Assembly: GCF_004794515.1 (NCBI RefSeq) | Contig: NZ_SSDF01000091.1 | Coordinates: 248,001 to 312,000 of the forward strand | Direction: 5' to 3' | DNA length: 64,000 nt | Source of the DNA: Microbacterium sp. A20 | GTDB lineage: Bacteria; Actinomycetota; Actinomycetes; Actinomycetales; Microbacteriaceae | Part shown: one piece after another, positions 8,137 to 16,077 of the stretch | Layout: every line of letters begins with the position of its first letter | Numbering within the stretch: position 1 is the first letter of the stretch | The notes under the pieces: generated by a model | The model's database searches: none | What the model was told of the DNA's origin: nothing | What the model saw: only the letters and a program-made list of their open reading frames with translations | Made by a program: the position numbers and the translations under genes

Positions 8137-8724
8137 TCAGACGACCTGTGACTCTTCGAGGAGTCGCAGGTATCCGGGTGCCGCCACGAAGCGGTGCGCG
8201 GACCCGTTGCGCAGGACCTCACCGTCGCGGGGAAGCGTACCGCCCGAGACATGATCGATCACAGCTCGGATCACGCCACCGTGCGCCACCACGAGCACCG
8301 ATTCCGCCTGTGGGGCCGAGCGGCGTCGTGCTTCACGGGCGATCGCGTGGAGCGCCGTGATGGCACGTTCGCCGACCTGCTCCAGCGACTCCGCACCCGG
8401 GACCTCGGCGTGCCAGTCGCCGTATGTGGAGATGTAGTCCTCGACGAGCATGCCCTCGCCGTCACCGAACTCGCGTTCCCGGATGTCAGGGACCACGCCG
8501 ACGACTTCGAGCCCGAGTCTGCCGGCGATGATCTCCGCCGTCTCCTTGGCGCGCAGCAGCGGGCTGGTGTAGACGGCGTGGTGCGTGCTCGAGGCAAGGC
8601 GCTCTGCTGCCCTTCGCGCGTCTTCTCGCCCGGTCTCGTTCAGCGGGATGTCGGTCGATCCCTGGATTCGTCGAGCGAGGTTCCAATCGGTCTGGCCGTG
8701 GCGGATGAGGGTGAGGTGGGTCAC
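8137..8724 (-). CDS. Histidine phosphatase (phosphoglycerate-mutase superfamily)
   Basis: This 195-aa protein starts with THLTLIRHGQTDWN, the RHG signature with the phospho-accepting His at residue 9. It also has STDIPLNETGRED, AERLASS...YTSPLLRAKETA, EREFGDGEG and VLVVAHGGVIRAVI. The length and motifs fit the broad-specificity phosphatase/cofactor-independent mutase group. The substrate cannot be read from the sequence. The GTG start at 8724 overlaps the sirtuin stop (GTGA), so the two form a coupled operon. The frame remains open far upstream, but that part runs antiparallel to the sirtuin in another frame and is not coding. Confidence 0.88.
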   Translation of the reverse strand: MTHLTLIRHGQTDWNLARRIQGSTDIPLNETGREDARRAAERLASSTHHAVYTSPLLRAKETAEIIAGRLGLEVVGVVPDIREREFGDGEGMLVEDYISTYGDWHAEVPGAESLEQVGERAITALHAIAREARRRSAPQAESVLVVAHGGVIRAVIDHVSGGTLPRDGEVLRNGSAHRFVAAPGYLRLLEESQVV

Positions 8725-9560
8725 GAGAGCAGTTCCTGGAGTGCGGGGAGCACGTCGCTGGTGCCTGCGGCGATGGTGACATCGGCCCAGGGGTCCGCAC
8801 GCGTCGGCTCGCGGTTGACGATGATCAGAGGGATGTTGCGGCGTCTGGCGCGCTCGACCAGGCGCACGCCGGAGTTCACGACGAGGGAGGAGCCGGCAAC
8901 GATGAGGGCGGAGCTGGAGCGCAGCAGCGATTCCGCCGCACGGAATCGGTCCAGGGGGACGTACTCGCCGAAGAAGACGACGTCGGGTTTCAGCATGCCG
9001 CCGCACACGGTGCACTCGGGCACGATGAACCCTTCGGTGGATTCGGGGAGGACGTCGCCGTCCGGGGCGAGTGCCACGTTCTCCGGGATGGTGATCCAGG
9101 GGTTCCGCTCCTCGATCTGCACTGCGATGTCGCGGCGGTCGAAGACCTGCCCGCACTGCAGGCAGAACACGCGACGCATCGTGCCGTGCACTTCGATCAC
9201 GTGCGAGCTCCCGGCCCGCAGATGAAGCCCGTCGACGTTCTGGGTGATGACGCCCGACACCTTTCCGGCGGCCTCGAGCTGCGCGAGCGCGAGGTGTCCC
9301 GCGTTGGGTTCGGCCCGCGCGAACGCGCGCCAGCCGAGGTGGCCGCCGACCCAGTAGCGTCGTCGTGCCGCCTCGTCGCCGAGGTAAGTCTGGATCGTCA
9401 TCGGGTCGCTGCGGGTTCTGGCACCTTCGCCGCGGTAGGCGGGTATCCCCGAATCGGTGGAGATGCCGGCGCCGGTCAAGAGGGCGATGCGCCTGTCGCG
9501 CAGCAGCTCGGCGGCGTGGGCGATGGTGGCCGACAGCTCGGCGGTGTTCGAGACGCTCAC
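8721..9560 (-). CDS. cobB: Sir2-family NAD-dependent protein deacylase
   Basis: This 279-aa sirtuin removes acyl groups from lysines using NAD+. It has the NAD-binding GAGISTDSGIPAYRG at residues 30-44, TQNVDGLH at 106-113 and the catalytic His125 in EVHG. A structural zinc site is formed by C133/C136 and C183/C186. Further NAD contacts are SSALIVAGSSLVVNSG and IIVNREPT. The start is GTG after a strong AGGAGG. A TAGACT element 15 bases further upstream could give a very short leader. It is followed without a gap by the histidine phosphatase. A role in protein or acetyl-CoA-synthetase deacylation is family knowledge, not shown here. Confidence 0.9.
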   Translation of the reverse strand: MSVSNTAELSATIAHAAELLRDRRIALLTGAGISTDSGIPAYRGEGARTRSDPMTIQTYLGDEAARRRYWVGGHLGWRAFARAEPNAGHLALAQLEAAGKVSGVITQNVDGLHLRAGSSHVIEVHGTMRRVFCLQCGQVFDRRDIAVQIEERNPWITIPENVALAPDGDVLPESTEGFIVPECTVCGGMLKPDVVFFGEYVPLDRFRAAESLLRSSSALIVAGSSLVVNSGVRLVERARRRNIPLIIVNREPTRADPWADVTIAAGTSDVLPALQELLS

Positions 9561-9575
9561 AGGACCTCCTCGAGC

Positions 9576-9581
9576 AGTCTA
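9576..9581 (-). promoter_or_regulatory. -10 element (TAGACT) upstream of cobB
   Basis: On the minus strand TAGACT lies 15 bases before the GTG start, with AGGAGG in between. Transcription would begin within a very short leader that still holds the ribosome-binding site. Confidence 0.45.
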
Positions 9582-9670
9582 CGGCGTGGGGGTGGGACCG
9601 GGCCCCCGCGCAGCCCCTTGCAGGGCGTGGTCGTCGTTGAGGCAGGTGCGAGCAATGGCAGAGTGGATGC

Positions 9671-10471
9671 ATGCGACTGGTGCCTGTGACCGAAGCCGAC
9701 GATCCGCGCCTCGATGACTATCGCGGGCTCACCGACACGGCGCTGCGCACAGTCCGGGAACCGGCGGGCGGGCTGTACATCGCGGAGTCGACGAAGGTCA
9801 TCGCCCGTGCGGTGGCAGCCGGGCACCGTCCGCGTTCCGTGCTGGTGCAGGAGCGCCGTGTGGACGACATCCGCGGGATCGTCGGCGAATTCGAGGTCCC
9901 GGTGTACGTCGTCCCCGATGATGTGGCCGAGGCGGTGACGGGTTTCGCCGTGCACCGCGGCACGATCGCGTCGATGCATCGGCCGGAGCTGCCGACGGTT
10001 CGACAAGTGATCGAGGGCGCCTCCGTGGTGCTGATCCTCGAGAACATCGGCGATCACACCAACGTCGGTGCCGCGTTCCGTGCGGCGGCGGGCCTCGGCG
10101 CGGATGCCGTGCTGGTGTCGCCGGGCGGCGCCGACCCGCTCTACCGGCGCAGCGTTCGAGTCAGCATGGGAACCGTGTTCCAGGTGCCATGGACCCGCAT
10201 CACCGACTGGGATGAGGCCGTCGCAGACCTCCATGCCGCGCGCTTCGACATCGCGGCGCTGGCTCTGCGCGACGACGCCGTGTCACTCGATGCCTATGTG
10301 GCCGACCGCCCCGAGCGCGTCGCACTCGTCATGGGCTCGGAGGGCGACGGACTCTCCCGCACGGTGATGGACCGCGCCGACACGATCGTCACGATTCCGA
10401 TGTCCGGCGGTGTCGACTCCCTCAACGTCGCCTCCGCCGCCGCCGTCGCGTTGTGGGCGGTGAAGGTCTGA
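9671..10471 (+). CDS. SpoU/TrmH-family RNA 2'-O-methyltransferase
   Basis: The protein is 266 aa. An N-terminal substrate-binding segment (GGLYIAESTKVIARAVAAGH) is followed by a SPOUT domain with the three knot motifs: LILENIGDHTNVGAAFRAAA, LVMGSEGDGLS and IPMSGGVDSLNVASAAAVAL. It should methylate a ribose of tRNA or rRNA using S-adenosylmethionine. The exact target cannot be told from the sequence. The hexamer CAGAGT with a 6-base gap precedes the ATG, a weak version of the leaderless pattern seen elsewhere in the window. The gene ends 7 bases before the convergent SGNH hydrolase gene. Confidence 0.88.
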   Translation: MRLVPVTEADDPRLDDYRGLTDTALRTVREPAGGLYIAESTKVIARAVAAGHRPRSVLVQERRVDDIRGIVGEFEVPVYVVPDDVAEAVTGFAVHRGTIASMHRPELPTVRQVIEGASVVLILENIGDHTNVGAAFRAAAGLGADAVLVSPGGADPLYRRSVRVSMGTVFQVPWTRITDWDEAVADLHAARFDIAALALRDDAVSLDAYVADRPERVALVMGSEGDGLSRTVMDRADTIVTIPMSGGVDSLNVASAAAVALWAVKV

Positions 10472-10478
10472 CCCGTGG

Positions 10479-11306
10479 TCAGTCGCGCTCCGGGAAGATG
10501 ACAGGGGAGGGCTCGGGACGCTTCGCGGCCACGTTGTCGCCCGACGACTGGTGGCGCAGCCGACGCAGAACCCAGGGCATCAGGTGCTCGCGCGCCCACC
10601 CGAGGTCCTCGCTCCGCGCCTCGCGCCAGGTCCGCAGCGGGTAGGGCTCCGGTTGCATGGCCTCGAGGTCGTTCGGCACGTTCAGTGCACGGAGCACCAT
10701 GCGCGCGACCTCGTGGTGGCCGAGCGCGTTGTAGTGCAGCCGGTCGTCGTCGAAGAACCGCATGTCCTGGACGACCTTCAGGGCCCACTGGTCCGCGACG
10801 ATGCAGTCGTGGCGCTCGGCGATCGCGCGGATGTTCTCGTTGTAGATCGCGACCTTCCCGCGGAAGGCACGGAACACCGGCGTGAAACCCGTGTCGATGC
10901 CGGTGAACAGGAGGACGGCCGCTCCGGTCGATGACAGGCGCGCCACGGCATCCTCCAGCTGACTCGCGATGGCGTCGGGGTCGGTGCCCGGGCGGATCAC
11001 ATCGTTTCCGCCGGCGCAGATCGAGACGAGGTCGGGACGCAGTTCGACGGCCGGTTCGATCTGATCGGCGACGATCTGCGCGATGAGCTTGCCGCGGACG
11101 GCGAGGTTGGCGTAGGCGAAGTCGTCGACCTGGGCGGCGAGCACCTCCGCGACCCGATCGGCCCAGCCGCGGTGGCTGCCCGGGTGCGCCGGATCCGGGT
11201 CTCCGATGCCCTCCGTGAACGAGTCTCCGACGGCGACGAAACGTCGCCACGGGTGGGCGGTCTCGTTGGGGATGTACGGGGTCCGAGTCGAATCCTGGTC
11301 GGTCAT
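10479..11306 (-). CDS. SGNH/GDSL hydrolase (paralogue 1)
   Basis: This 275-aa protein has block I FVAVGDSFTEGIGDPDP (nucleophile Ser in GDS), block II glycine in YANLAVRGKL, block III CAGGNDVIRPG and block V DDRLHYNALGHHEVAR with the catalytic Asp and His. There is no signal peptide, so it is cytoplasmic as read. The start is the ATG at 11306, after GAAGGAGAG. The same frame stays open for another 650 codons upstream, but that is the antisense of the helicase gene. A clear paralogue lies at 41432-42187. The substrate (ester, acyl or acetyl group) is unknown. Confidence 0.88.
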   Translation of the reverse strand: MTDQDSTRTPYIPNETAHPWRRFVAVGDSFTEGIGDPDPAHPGSHRGWADRVAEVLAAQVDDFAYANLAVRGKLIAQIVADQIEPAVELRPDLVSICAGGNDVIRPGTDPDAIASQLEDAVARLSSTGAAVLLFTGIDTGFTPVFRAFRGKVAIYNENIRAIAERHDCIVADQWALKVVQDMRFFDDDRLHYNALGHHEVARMVLRALNVPNDLEAMQPEPYPLRTWREARSEDLGWAREHLMPWVLRRLRHQSSGDNVAAKRPEPSPVIFPERD

Positions 11307-11440
11307 CCAGCTCTCCTTCGCGAACGTCTGCGAGGCGGCGATGGCCGCAGCGCAGTGATCGAGCCTACCCGCAGGTGGGGTCCCGGGGGAGGGGCACGCG
11401 CGAGAAGCGCCGTACGTGCGACAGTGTCCGCAGCACCGAT

Positions 11441-11446
11441 TATCGT
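11441..11446 (+). promoter_or_regulatory. Leaderless -10 element (TATCGT) for the SF2 helicase
   Basis: TATCGT is followed by 7 bases (GGAGTCG) and the ATG at 11454. The GGAG lies too close to the start to act as a normal ribosome-binding site. Confidence 0.5.
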
Positions 11447-11453
11447 GGAGTCG

Positions 11454-13196
11454 ATGCTCTCTCCGTCCTTTCCCCAGCGTGCCCCTTGGGGAACCGCAAG
11501 CAAGCTGCGCGCCTGGCAACAGGAGGCGCTGGAACAGTACTTCGAAGCCGATCAGCGGGACTTCCTCGTCGCTGCGACACCCGGCGCAGGCAAGACCACC
11601 TTCGCCCTCACCCTCGCCGTGGAGCTCATGCGCATCGGCGAAGTGAACCGCATCATCGTGGTGGCGCCGACCGAGCACCTCAAGACGCAGTGGGCGGATG
11701 CTGCGGCGCGCGTGCACATCCGGCTCGACCCGCGATTCCGCAACAGCGACTGGGCGCCCGCACGTCACTATCACGGTGCCGTCGTCACCTACGCGCAGGT
11801 CGCCGCGAAGTCGTCGGTGCATCGGCATCTGACGGAAGACGCCAAGACACTCGTGGTTCTCGATGAGGTCCATCACGGTGGGGACGCGCTGAGCTGGGGC
11901 GACGCCATCCGCGACGCCTATGGCCCCGCGAAACGCCGACTGCTGCTCTCCGGAACGCCGTTCCGCAGCGACACGGCCCCGATCCCGTTCGTCGAGTACC
12001 ACCCCGACGAATCCGGTGCTCGCGTCTCGCGCACCGACTACAACTACGGCTACGGTCGTGCCCTCGCCGACGGGGTCGTTCGCCCCGTGCTCTTCCACAT
12101 GTACGCGGGCAAGATGCGCTGGCGCACCACCACCGGCGACGAACTCGAGACGCACCTGGGTCAGGACAACACGAAAGACGTGACGTCGCAGGCCTGGCGC
12201 ACCGCGCTCGATCCCGAAGGCGAGTGGATGCCGGCCGTGCTGTCGGCCGCCGATCGCCGTCTGACCGAGATCCGCCACCACGTTCCGGATGCCGGCGGCC
12301 TCGTGCTCGCCACCGATCAGACCGTTGCGCGCGCGTACGCGAAGATCCTGCACAGCATCACGGGGCAGCAGCCGACGATCGTGCTCTCCGACGACGCGAC
12401 CGCCTCGGAGCGCATCGAGAAGTTCAGCGCGAACGACTCCCGGTGGATGGTCGCGGTCCGCATGGTGTCCGAGGGGGTCGACGTGCCGCGTCTCGCCGTC
12501 GGCGTCTACGCGACATCGTCGTCGACCCCGCTCTTCTTCGCACAGGCGATCGGTCGATTCGTGCGGGCCCGTCGTCGGGGCGAGGCCGCCAGCGTGTTCC
12601 TGCCTCAGGTCCCCGTGCTCATGGGCCTGGCGAACGAGATGGACAAGCAGCGCGACCATGCGCTCGACCGGCAGTCGAAGGAAGAGGACGGACTCGACGA
12701 CTCCCTGCTCGAGAGCGCCAACCGCGAAGAGGAGACCTCGGATGCGCTGACGCAGGAGTTCAGCTATCAGGCACTCTCCTCGGTCGCGCACTTCGACCGC
12801 GTCGTCTTCGAGGGCCAGGAGTTCGGGCAACTGGCCGAGCCCGGAACCCCCGAAGAGGAGGAGTTCATCGGTTTTCCGGGCCTCCTCGAGCCCGAGCACG
12901 TGCACGAGCTGCTCATGCAGCGCCAGTCGCGACAGTCCCGGCTGCGAGAGGCGCGCGAAGCCTCCACCGGGCCGACCGAGACGACGACGCTTCCTCCGCC
13001 CCTGCACCGCACGCTCAAGGAGCAGCGGCAGCTCCTGAACAGTCTGGTCGGCCTCTATGCCCGGCAGAAGGGTGAGCCGCATGGCGCCGTACACGCAGAG
13101 CTCCGGCGCATCTGCGGGGGACCGGCTGTGGCGCAGGCGACCGTGACGCAGCTGCAGTCGCGTATCGAGGTCCTGCGTAAGCGCGTACGCTCCTGA
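11454..13196 (+). CDS. Superfamily 2 DEAD/DEAH-like helicase
   Basis: This 580-aa protein has an ordered set of SF2 motifs. They are RAWQQEALEQYF (Q-like), Walker A ATPGAGKTTFA at about 35-45, VVAPTEHLKTQW (Ia), Walker B VLDEVHHGG (DEVH), LLSGTPFRS (III), MVSEGVDVPRLAVG (V) and QAIGRFVRARR (VI). The C-terminal 170 residues are acidic, then charged and helical, with no recognised domain. The layout resembles XPB/RecG-like restriction-helicase (ResIII) proteins, but there is no nuclease or methylase nearby. The start is the ATG at 11454, supported by a leaderless -10. The upstream in-frame stretch reads as low-complexity Arg/Ala and was excluded. The role is probably DNA or RNA maintenance; it is not identified further. 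Confidence 0.85.
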   Translation: MLSPSFPQRAPWGTASKLRAWQQEALEQYFEADQRDFLVAATPGAGKTTFALTLAVELMRIGEVNRIIVVAPTEHLKTQWADAAARVHIRLDPRFRNSDWAPARHYHGAVVTYAQVAAKSSVHRHLTEDAKTLVVLDEVHHGGDALSWGDAIRDAYGPAKRRLLLSGTPFRSDTAPIPFVEYHPDESGARVSRTDYNYGYGRALADGVVRPVLFHMYAGKMRWRTTTGDELETHLGQDNTKDVTSQAWRTALDPEGEWMPAVLSAADRRLTEIRHHVPDAGGLVLATDQTVARAYAKILHSITGQQPTIVLSDDATASERIEKFSANDSRWMVAVRMVSEGVDVPRLAVGVYATSSSTPLFFAQAIGRFVRARRRGEAASVFLPQVPVLMGLANEMDKQRDHALDRQSKEEDGLDDSLLESANREEETSDALTQEFSYQALSSVAHFDRVVFEGQEFGQLAEPGTPEEEEFIGFPGLLEPEHVHELLMQRQSRQSRLREAREASTGPTETTTLPPPLHRTLKEQRQLLNSLVGLYARQKGEPHGAVHAELRRICGGPAVAQATVTQLQSRIEVLRKRVRS

Positions 13197-13290
13197 GCGA
13201 TCGTTCGCGGTCCCGCTCGTCGGCGGTGCTTCGGATCCCCGAAATGCTGTCAATCCGCGTCTGAGCGAGGTCTCGTCGAGCCGCCGCGGC

Positions 13291-13296
13291 TAGCGT
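13291..13296 (+). promoter_or_regulatory. Probable -10 (TAGCGT) for the ferritin-like/VIT1 gene
   Basis: TAGCGT lies 44 bases before the ATG at 13341, in a 144-bp intergenic stretch. A GGAGG follows at 13332-13336. This gives a normal leadered transcript of about 37 bases. Confidence 0.4.
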
Positions 13297-13340
13297 TGAA
13301 CGGTTGCCCGCGCATCGGGCACCGTACACCTGGAGGATCC

Positions 13341-14438
13341 ATGACAGCGCCCGCTGCTGCCGACCCGACCCCCGCCGATCGCCGGCGCTGGGCTCGCTAT
13401 CTCGTGGAGGAGCGCGCCGAGGGCGCGGTCTATCAGAAGCTCGCGGCACGCCGCACGGGGGAGGAGCGGGATATCCTCCTGAGGCTCGCCGATGCCGAGC
13501 GCCGCCATGAGCAGCACTGGCTCGACCTTCTGGGCACGGAGCCTGCACGGCTGCCGCGTGCCGGCGTCCGCTCCCGGCTGCTCGGGTGGATGGCGGGCCG
13601 CTTCGGGTCCATCTTCGTGCTCGCGCTCGCGCAGAGCGCCGAGGCGCGTTCGCCCTACGACTCCGAGCAGTACGCGACCCCGGCGATGCGTGCCGACGAG
13701 AAGGTGCACTACGAGGTCGTCCGCGGACTCGCGGCGCGCGGGCGGAGACGCCTCTCCGGGTCCTTCCGCGCCGCGGTCTTCGGTGCCAACGACGGTCTCG
13801 TGAGCAACCTCGCGCTGGTGCTCGGCATCGGTGCGACCGGGGTCAGTTCCGGATTCGTCCTCTTCAGCGGGATCGCAGGGCTGTTGGCCGGCGCGCTGTC
13901 GATGGGGGCCGGGGAGTTCGTGTCGGTGCGTTCGCAGCGTGAGCTGCTGGCCGCGACGGAGGCGAATGAGGACGCTCATGCCGCAGCCGGTGACCTCGAC
14001 ATCGACGAGAACGAACTCGCGCTCGTGTACCGGGCGCGCGGCATGGACCAGGAGGAATCGCTGTCGCGCGCGCGACGCATCGTCTCGGCAGCGCAGGCGG
14101 GCGTCAGTCGTGCGGCGACCGGCCCTGTGAACATCCAGGCCGGAGACGATCACGAGATCGTCGGAAGCGACTGGACAGCGGCGATCTCGAGCTTTCTTCT
14201 GTTCGCCTCTGGAGCGGTCATCCCGGTCCTGCCCTGGATCTTCGGCCTCCAGGGCGCCACGGCGATCATCGTCGCCCTGGTCCTGGTCGGCATCGCACTG
14301 TTGAGCACCGGGGCGATGGTCGGCGTGCTCTCGGGCGGCCCGCCTCTGCGCCGAGCTCTCCGCCAACTCGCGATCGGTTTCGGTGCCGCAGCGATCACCT
14401 ACGTCCTGGGCCTGGTCTTCGGCGTCGGCGCGGTCTGA
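13341..14438 (+). CDS. Ferritin-like domain fused to VIT1/CCC1-type metal transporter
   Basis: This is a 365-aa two-domain protein. Residues about 12-130 form a rubrerythrin/ferritin-like helical bundle carrying EERAEGAVYQ, AERRHEQHW and ADEKVHYEVV, which supply the Glu and ExxH metal ligands. Residues about 135-365 form a membrane VIT1 domain (AAVFGANDGLVSNLALVLGI, GAGEFVSVRSQREL, then three hydrophobic segments near the end). Such fusions move Fe2+ or Mn2+ across the membrane, with the cytosolic bundle probably sensing or loading metal. The best-known relative is MbfA, an iron exporter of alpha-proteobacteria. The ATG at 13341 follows GGAGG; a further in-frame start at 13296 lacks one. No Fur or DtxR box was recognised. 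Confidence 0.85.
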   Translation: MTAPAAADPTPADRRRWARYLVEERAEGAVYQKLAARRTGEERDILLRLADAERRHEQHWLDLLGTEPARLPRAGVRSRLLGWMAGRFGSIFVLALAQSAEARSPYDSEQYATPAMRADEKVHYEVVRGLAARGRRRLSGSFRAAVFGANDGLVSNLALVLGIGATGVSSGFVLFSGIAGLLAGALSMGAGEFVSVRSQRELLAATEANEDAHAAAGDLDIDENELALVYRARGMDQEESLSRARRIVSAAQAGVSRAATGPVNIQAGDDHEIVGSDWTAAISSFLLFASGAVIPVLPWIFGLQGATAIIVALVLVGIALLSTGAMVGVLSGGPPLRRALRQLAIGFGAAAITYVLGLVFGVGAV

Positions 14439-14452
14439 GTCTGGAGCGCACA

Positions 14453-14484
14453 CCACGGGGCCGGCCGACGATCCGGCCCCGTGG
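14453..14484 (+). terminator. Hairpin downstream of the VIT1 gene
   Basis: Twelve-base arms CCACGGGGCCGG and CCGGCCCCGTGG are separated by 8 bases, 14 bases after the VIT1 stop. There is no U-tract beyond a GGGGTT. It may work together with the next hairpin. Confidence 0.6.
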
Positions 14485-14500
14485 GGTTGCCCCATGCAGC

Positions 14501-14538
14501 GAAGAAGGCCCCGGATCCATGGATCCGGGGCCTTCTTC
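14501..14538. terminator. Bidirectional hairpin terminator, 38-bp perfect palindrome
   Basis: Positions 14501-14538 are a perfect palindrome with 18-base arms (GAAGAAGGCCCCGGATCC) around AT. Each strand ends in TTCTTC; on the plus strand this extends into TTCTTCTTCTT. It sits between the VIT1 gene and the convergent tRNA-Leu and can stop transcription from both sides. Confidence 0.8.
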
Positions 14539-14544
14539 TTCTTG

Positions 14545-14627
14545 TGCGCGGAGGGGGACTTGAACCCCCACGCCCTTACGGGCACTACGACCTCAACGTA
14601 GCGCGTCTACCATTCCGCCACCCGCGC
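14545..14627 (-). tRNA. tRNA-Leu (anticodon GAG)
   Basis: This 83-base class II tRNA on the minus strand begins GCGCGGGTGGCGGAAT. The anticodon arm is CTACG-TTGAGGT-CGTAG, giving anticodon GAG, which reads CUC and CUU. The long variable arm GCCCGTAAGGGC is typical of tRNA-Leu. The T-arm is GGGGGTTCAAGTCCCCC. The acceptor stem closes with CCGCGC plus discriminator A. No CCA is encoded. The palindromic terminator follows directly. Confidence 0.95.
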
Positions 14628-14726
14628 AGGTTTTGGATGATCGTTGCCGACCGAAGAATGACATTACCACGTTCCCCGCGGCCTCTCGAACCGAGCGGTA
14701 CGCCCGGGCGTGGCTCGCCGTTTCGA

Positions 14727-14732
14727 TAGCCT
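14727..14732 (+). promoter_or_regulatory. Leaderless -10 element (TAGCCT) for the M20 peptidase
   Basis: TAGCCT is followed by 7 bases (TGAGCAC) and the ATG at 14740, with no Shine-Dalgarno sequence. Confidence 0.55.
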
Positions 14733-14739
14733 TGAGCAC

Positions 14740-16035
14740 ATGACCGATCCCTCTCTTCCCGAGGTCGTGCGCATCGCGAGCGACCTCATCCGCTTCGACA
14801 CATCCAACTTCGGTGGAGGGAATGCGAAGGGCGAGCGCGAGGCCGCGGAGTACGTGGGCGCCTACCTCGAGAGGCTCGGACTGGAGGTCGAGTACTACGA
14901 GCCGATCGAGCGCCGCACCAACGTGATGGCTCGTGTTCCGGGCCGTGATCGGAGCAAACCGGCACTCGTCGTGCACGGACACCTCGACGTCGTGCCGGCG
15001 ATGGCGGACGACTGGAGCGTCGACCCGTTCGCCGGTGTCGTCCAGGACGGGATGCTGTGGGGGCGCGGCGCCGTGGACATGAAGAACATGAACGCGATGA
15101 TCCTCACCTCCGTCGCGGAGATCCTCCGGGCGGGCGAGCAGCCGGAGCGTGACCTGATCCTGGCGTTCTTCGCCGATGAGGAGAACGGCGGTGTCGAGGG
15201 TTCGGCGCTCGTCGTGCAGAATCGCCCGGAGTGGTTCGCGGGGGCCACAGCCGCGATCAGCGAGGTCGGAGGTTACTCGATCACCGTGGATGACCGGCGC
15301 GCTTACCTGCTGCAGGTCGGCGAGAAGGCGCTGATCTGGATCCGCCTGGTGGCGAAGGGGCGTGCGGGTCACGGCAGCCGCCTGCACGACGACAATGCCG
15401 TGACGAAGCTCTCAGAGGCCGTCGCAGCGATCGGACGCACGCGCTGGCCGATCCGTCTCACGCCGACGACCACGGCACTGTTGGAGGGCCTGAGCGCGCT
15501 CAGCGGGCGCAGCGCGGACGATCCCGATGCCCTCGCCGCCGCCGCGGGGCCCGCCGAGGCCTTCCTGCGGTCCTCGTTCCGAACGACGACGAACCCCACC
15601 GCCCTCACCGCCGGCTACAAGCACAACGTGATCCCAGAGCGTGCCGAGGCGCTCATCGACGTGCGGGTCATCCCGGGCACCGAAGACGATGTCCTGGCCG
15701 AGCTCCAGCAGATCGTGGGCGATGAGATCGTCATCGAGACGGTCGTCCGCGACATCGGGATGGAAACGCCGTTCGAGGGTGAGCTCGTGGAAGCGATGGT
15801 CGCCAGCATCGGCCGTCACGACCCCGGGGTTCCCGTGATCCCGTACCTGCTGGGCGCCGGCACAGACAACAAAGCGCTGGCCTTCCTGGGCATCACCGGC
15901 TACGGGTTCGCCCCGTTGAAGCTCCCCGCCGAACTGGACTTCACAGGAATGTTCCACGGAGTAGATGAGCGCGTCCCCGTAGAATCGCTTGTCTTCGGCC
16001 AGCGCGTGCTGGCCGATCTGCTGCGCACGTACTGA
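14740..16035 (+). CDS. M20-family metallopeptidase
   Basis: This 431-aa zinc dipeptidase/deacylase has the M20 metal ligands in order: VVHGHLDVVP (His, then the catalytic-site Asp), WGRGAVDMKN (bridging Asp), FADEENGG (Glu-Glu) and a late VIPYLLGAGTDNKA followed by the C-terminal His region GMFHGVDER. The dimerisation lid domain lies between residues of about 190 and 330 (GRAGHGSR). No signal peptide is seen. The start is the ATG at 14740, chosen over an in-frame GTG 30 bases upstream because the -10 fits and the N-terminus TDPSLPEVVRIASDLIRFDTSN matches the family. The exact substrate is unknown. It ends 42 bases before uppP. Confidence 0.9.
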   Translation: MTDPSLPEVVRIASDLIRFDTSNFGGGNAKGEREAAEYVGAYLERLGLEVEYYEPIERRTNVMARVPGRDRSKPALVVHGHLDVVPAMADDWSVDPFAGVVQDGMLWGRGAVDMKNMNAMILTSVAEILRAGEQPERDLILAFFADEENGGVEGSALVVQNRPEWFAGATAAISEVGGYSITVDDRRAYLLQVGEKALIWIRLVAKGRAGHGSRLHDDNAVTKLSEAVAAIGRTRWPIRLTPTTTALLEGLSALSGRSADDPDALAAAAGPAEAFLRSSFRTTTNPTALTAGYKHNVIPERAEALIDVRVIPGTEDDVLAELQQIVGDEIVIETVVRDIGMETPFEGELVEAMVASIGRHDPGVPVIPYLLGAGTDNKALAFLGITGYGFAPLKLPAELDFTGMFHGVDERVPVESLVFGQRVLADLLRTY

Positions 16036-16077
16036 GCGCCGCCCGCTCCGTGCCCTCACAACACCGAAAGCCTCTTC

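Noticed and set aside
11307..13253. Upstream extension of the SGNH hydrolase frame (total 924 codons)
   Set aside because: This part is antisense to the helicase. A good ribosome-binding site and ATG at 11306 begin the recognisable hydrolase.
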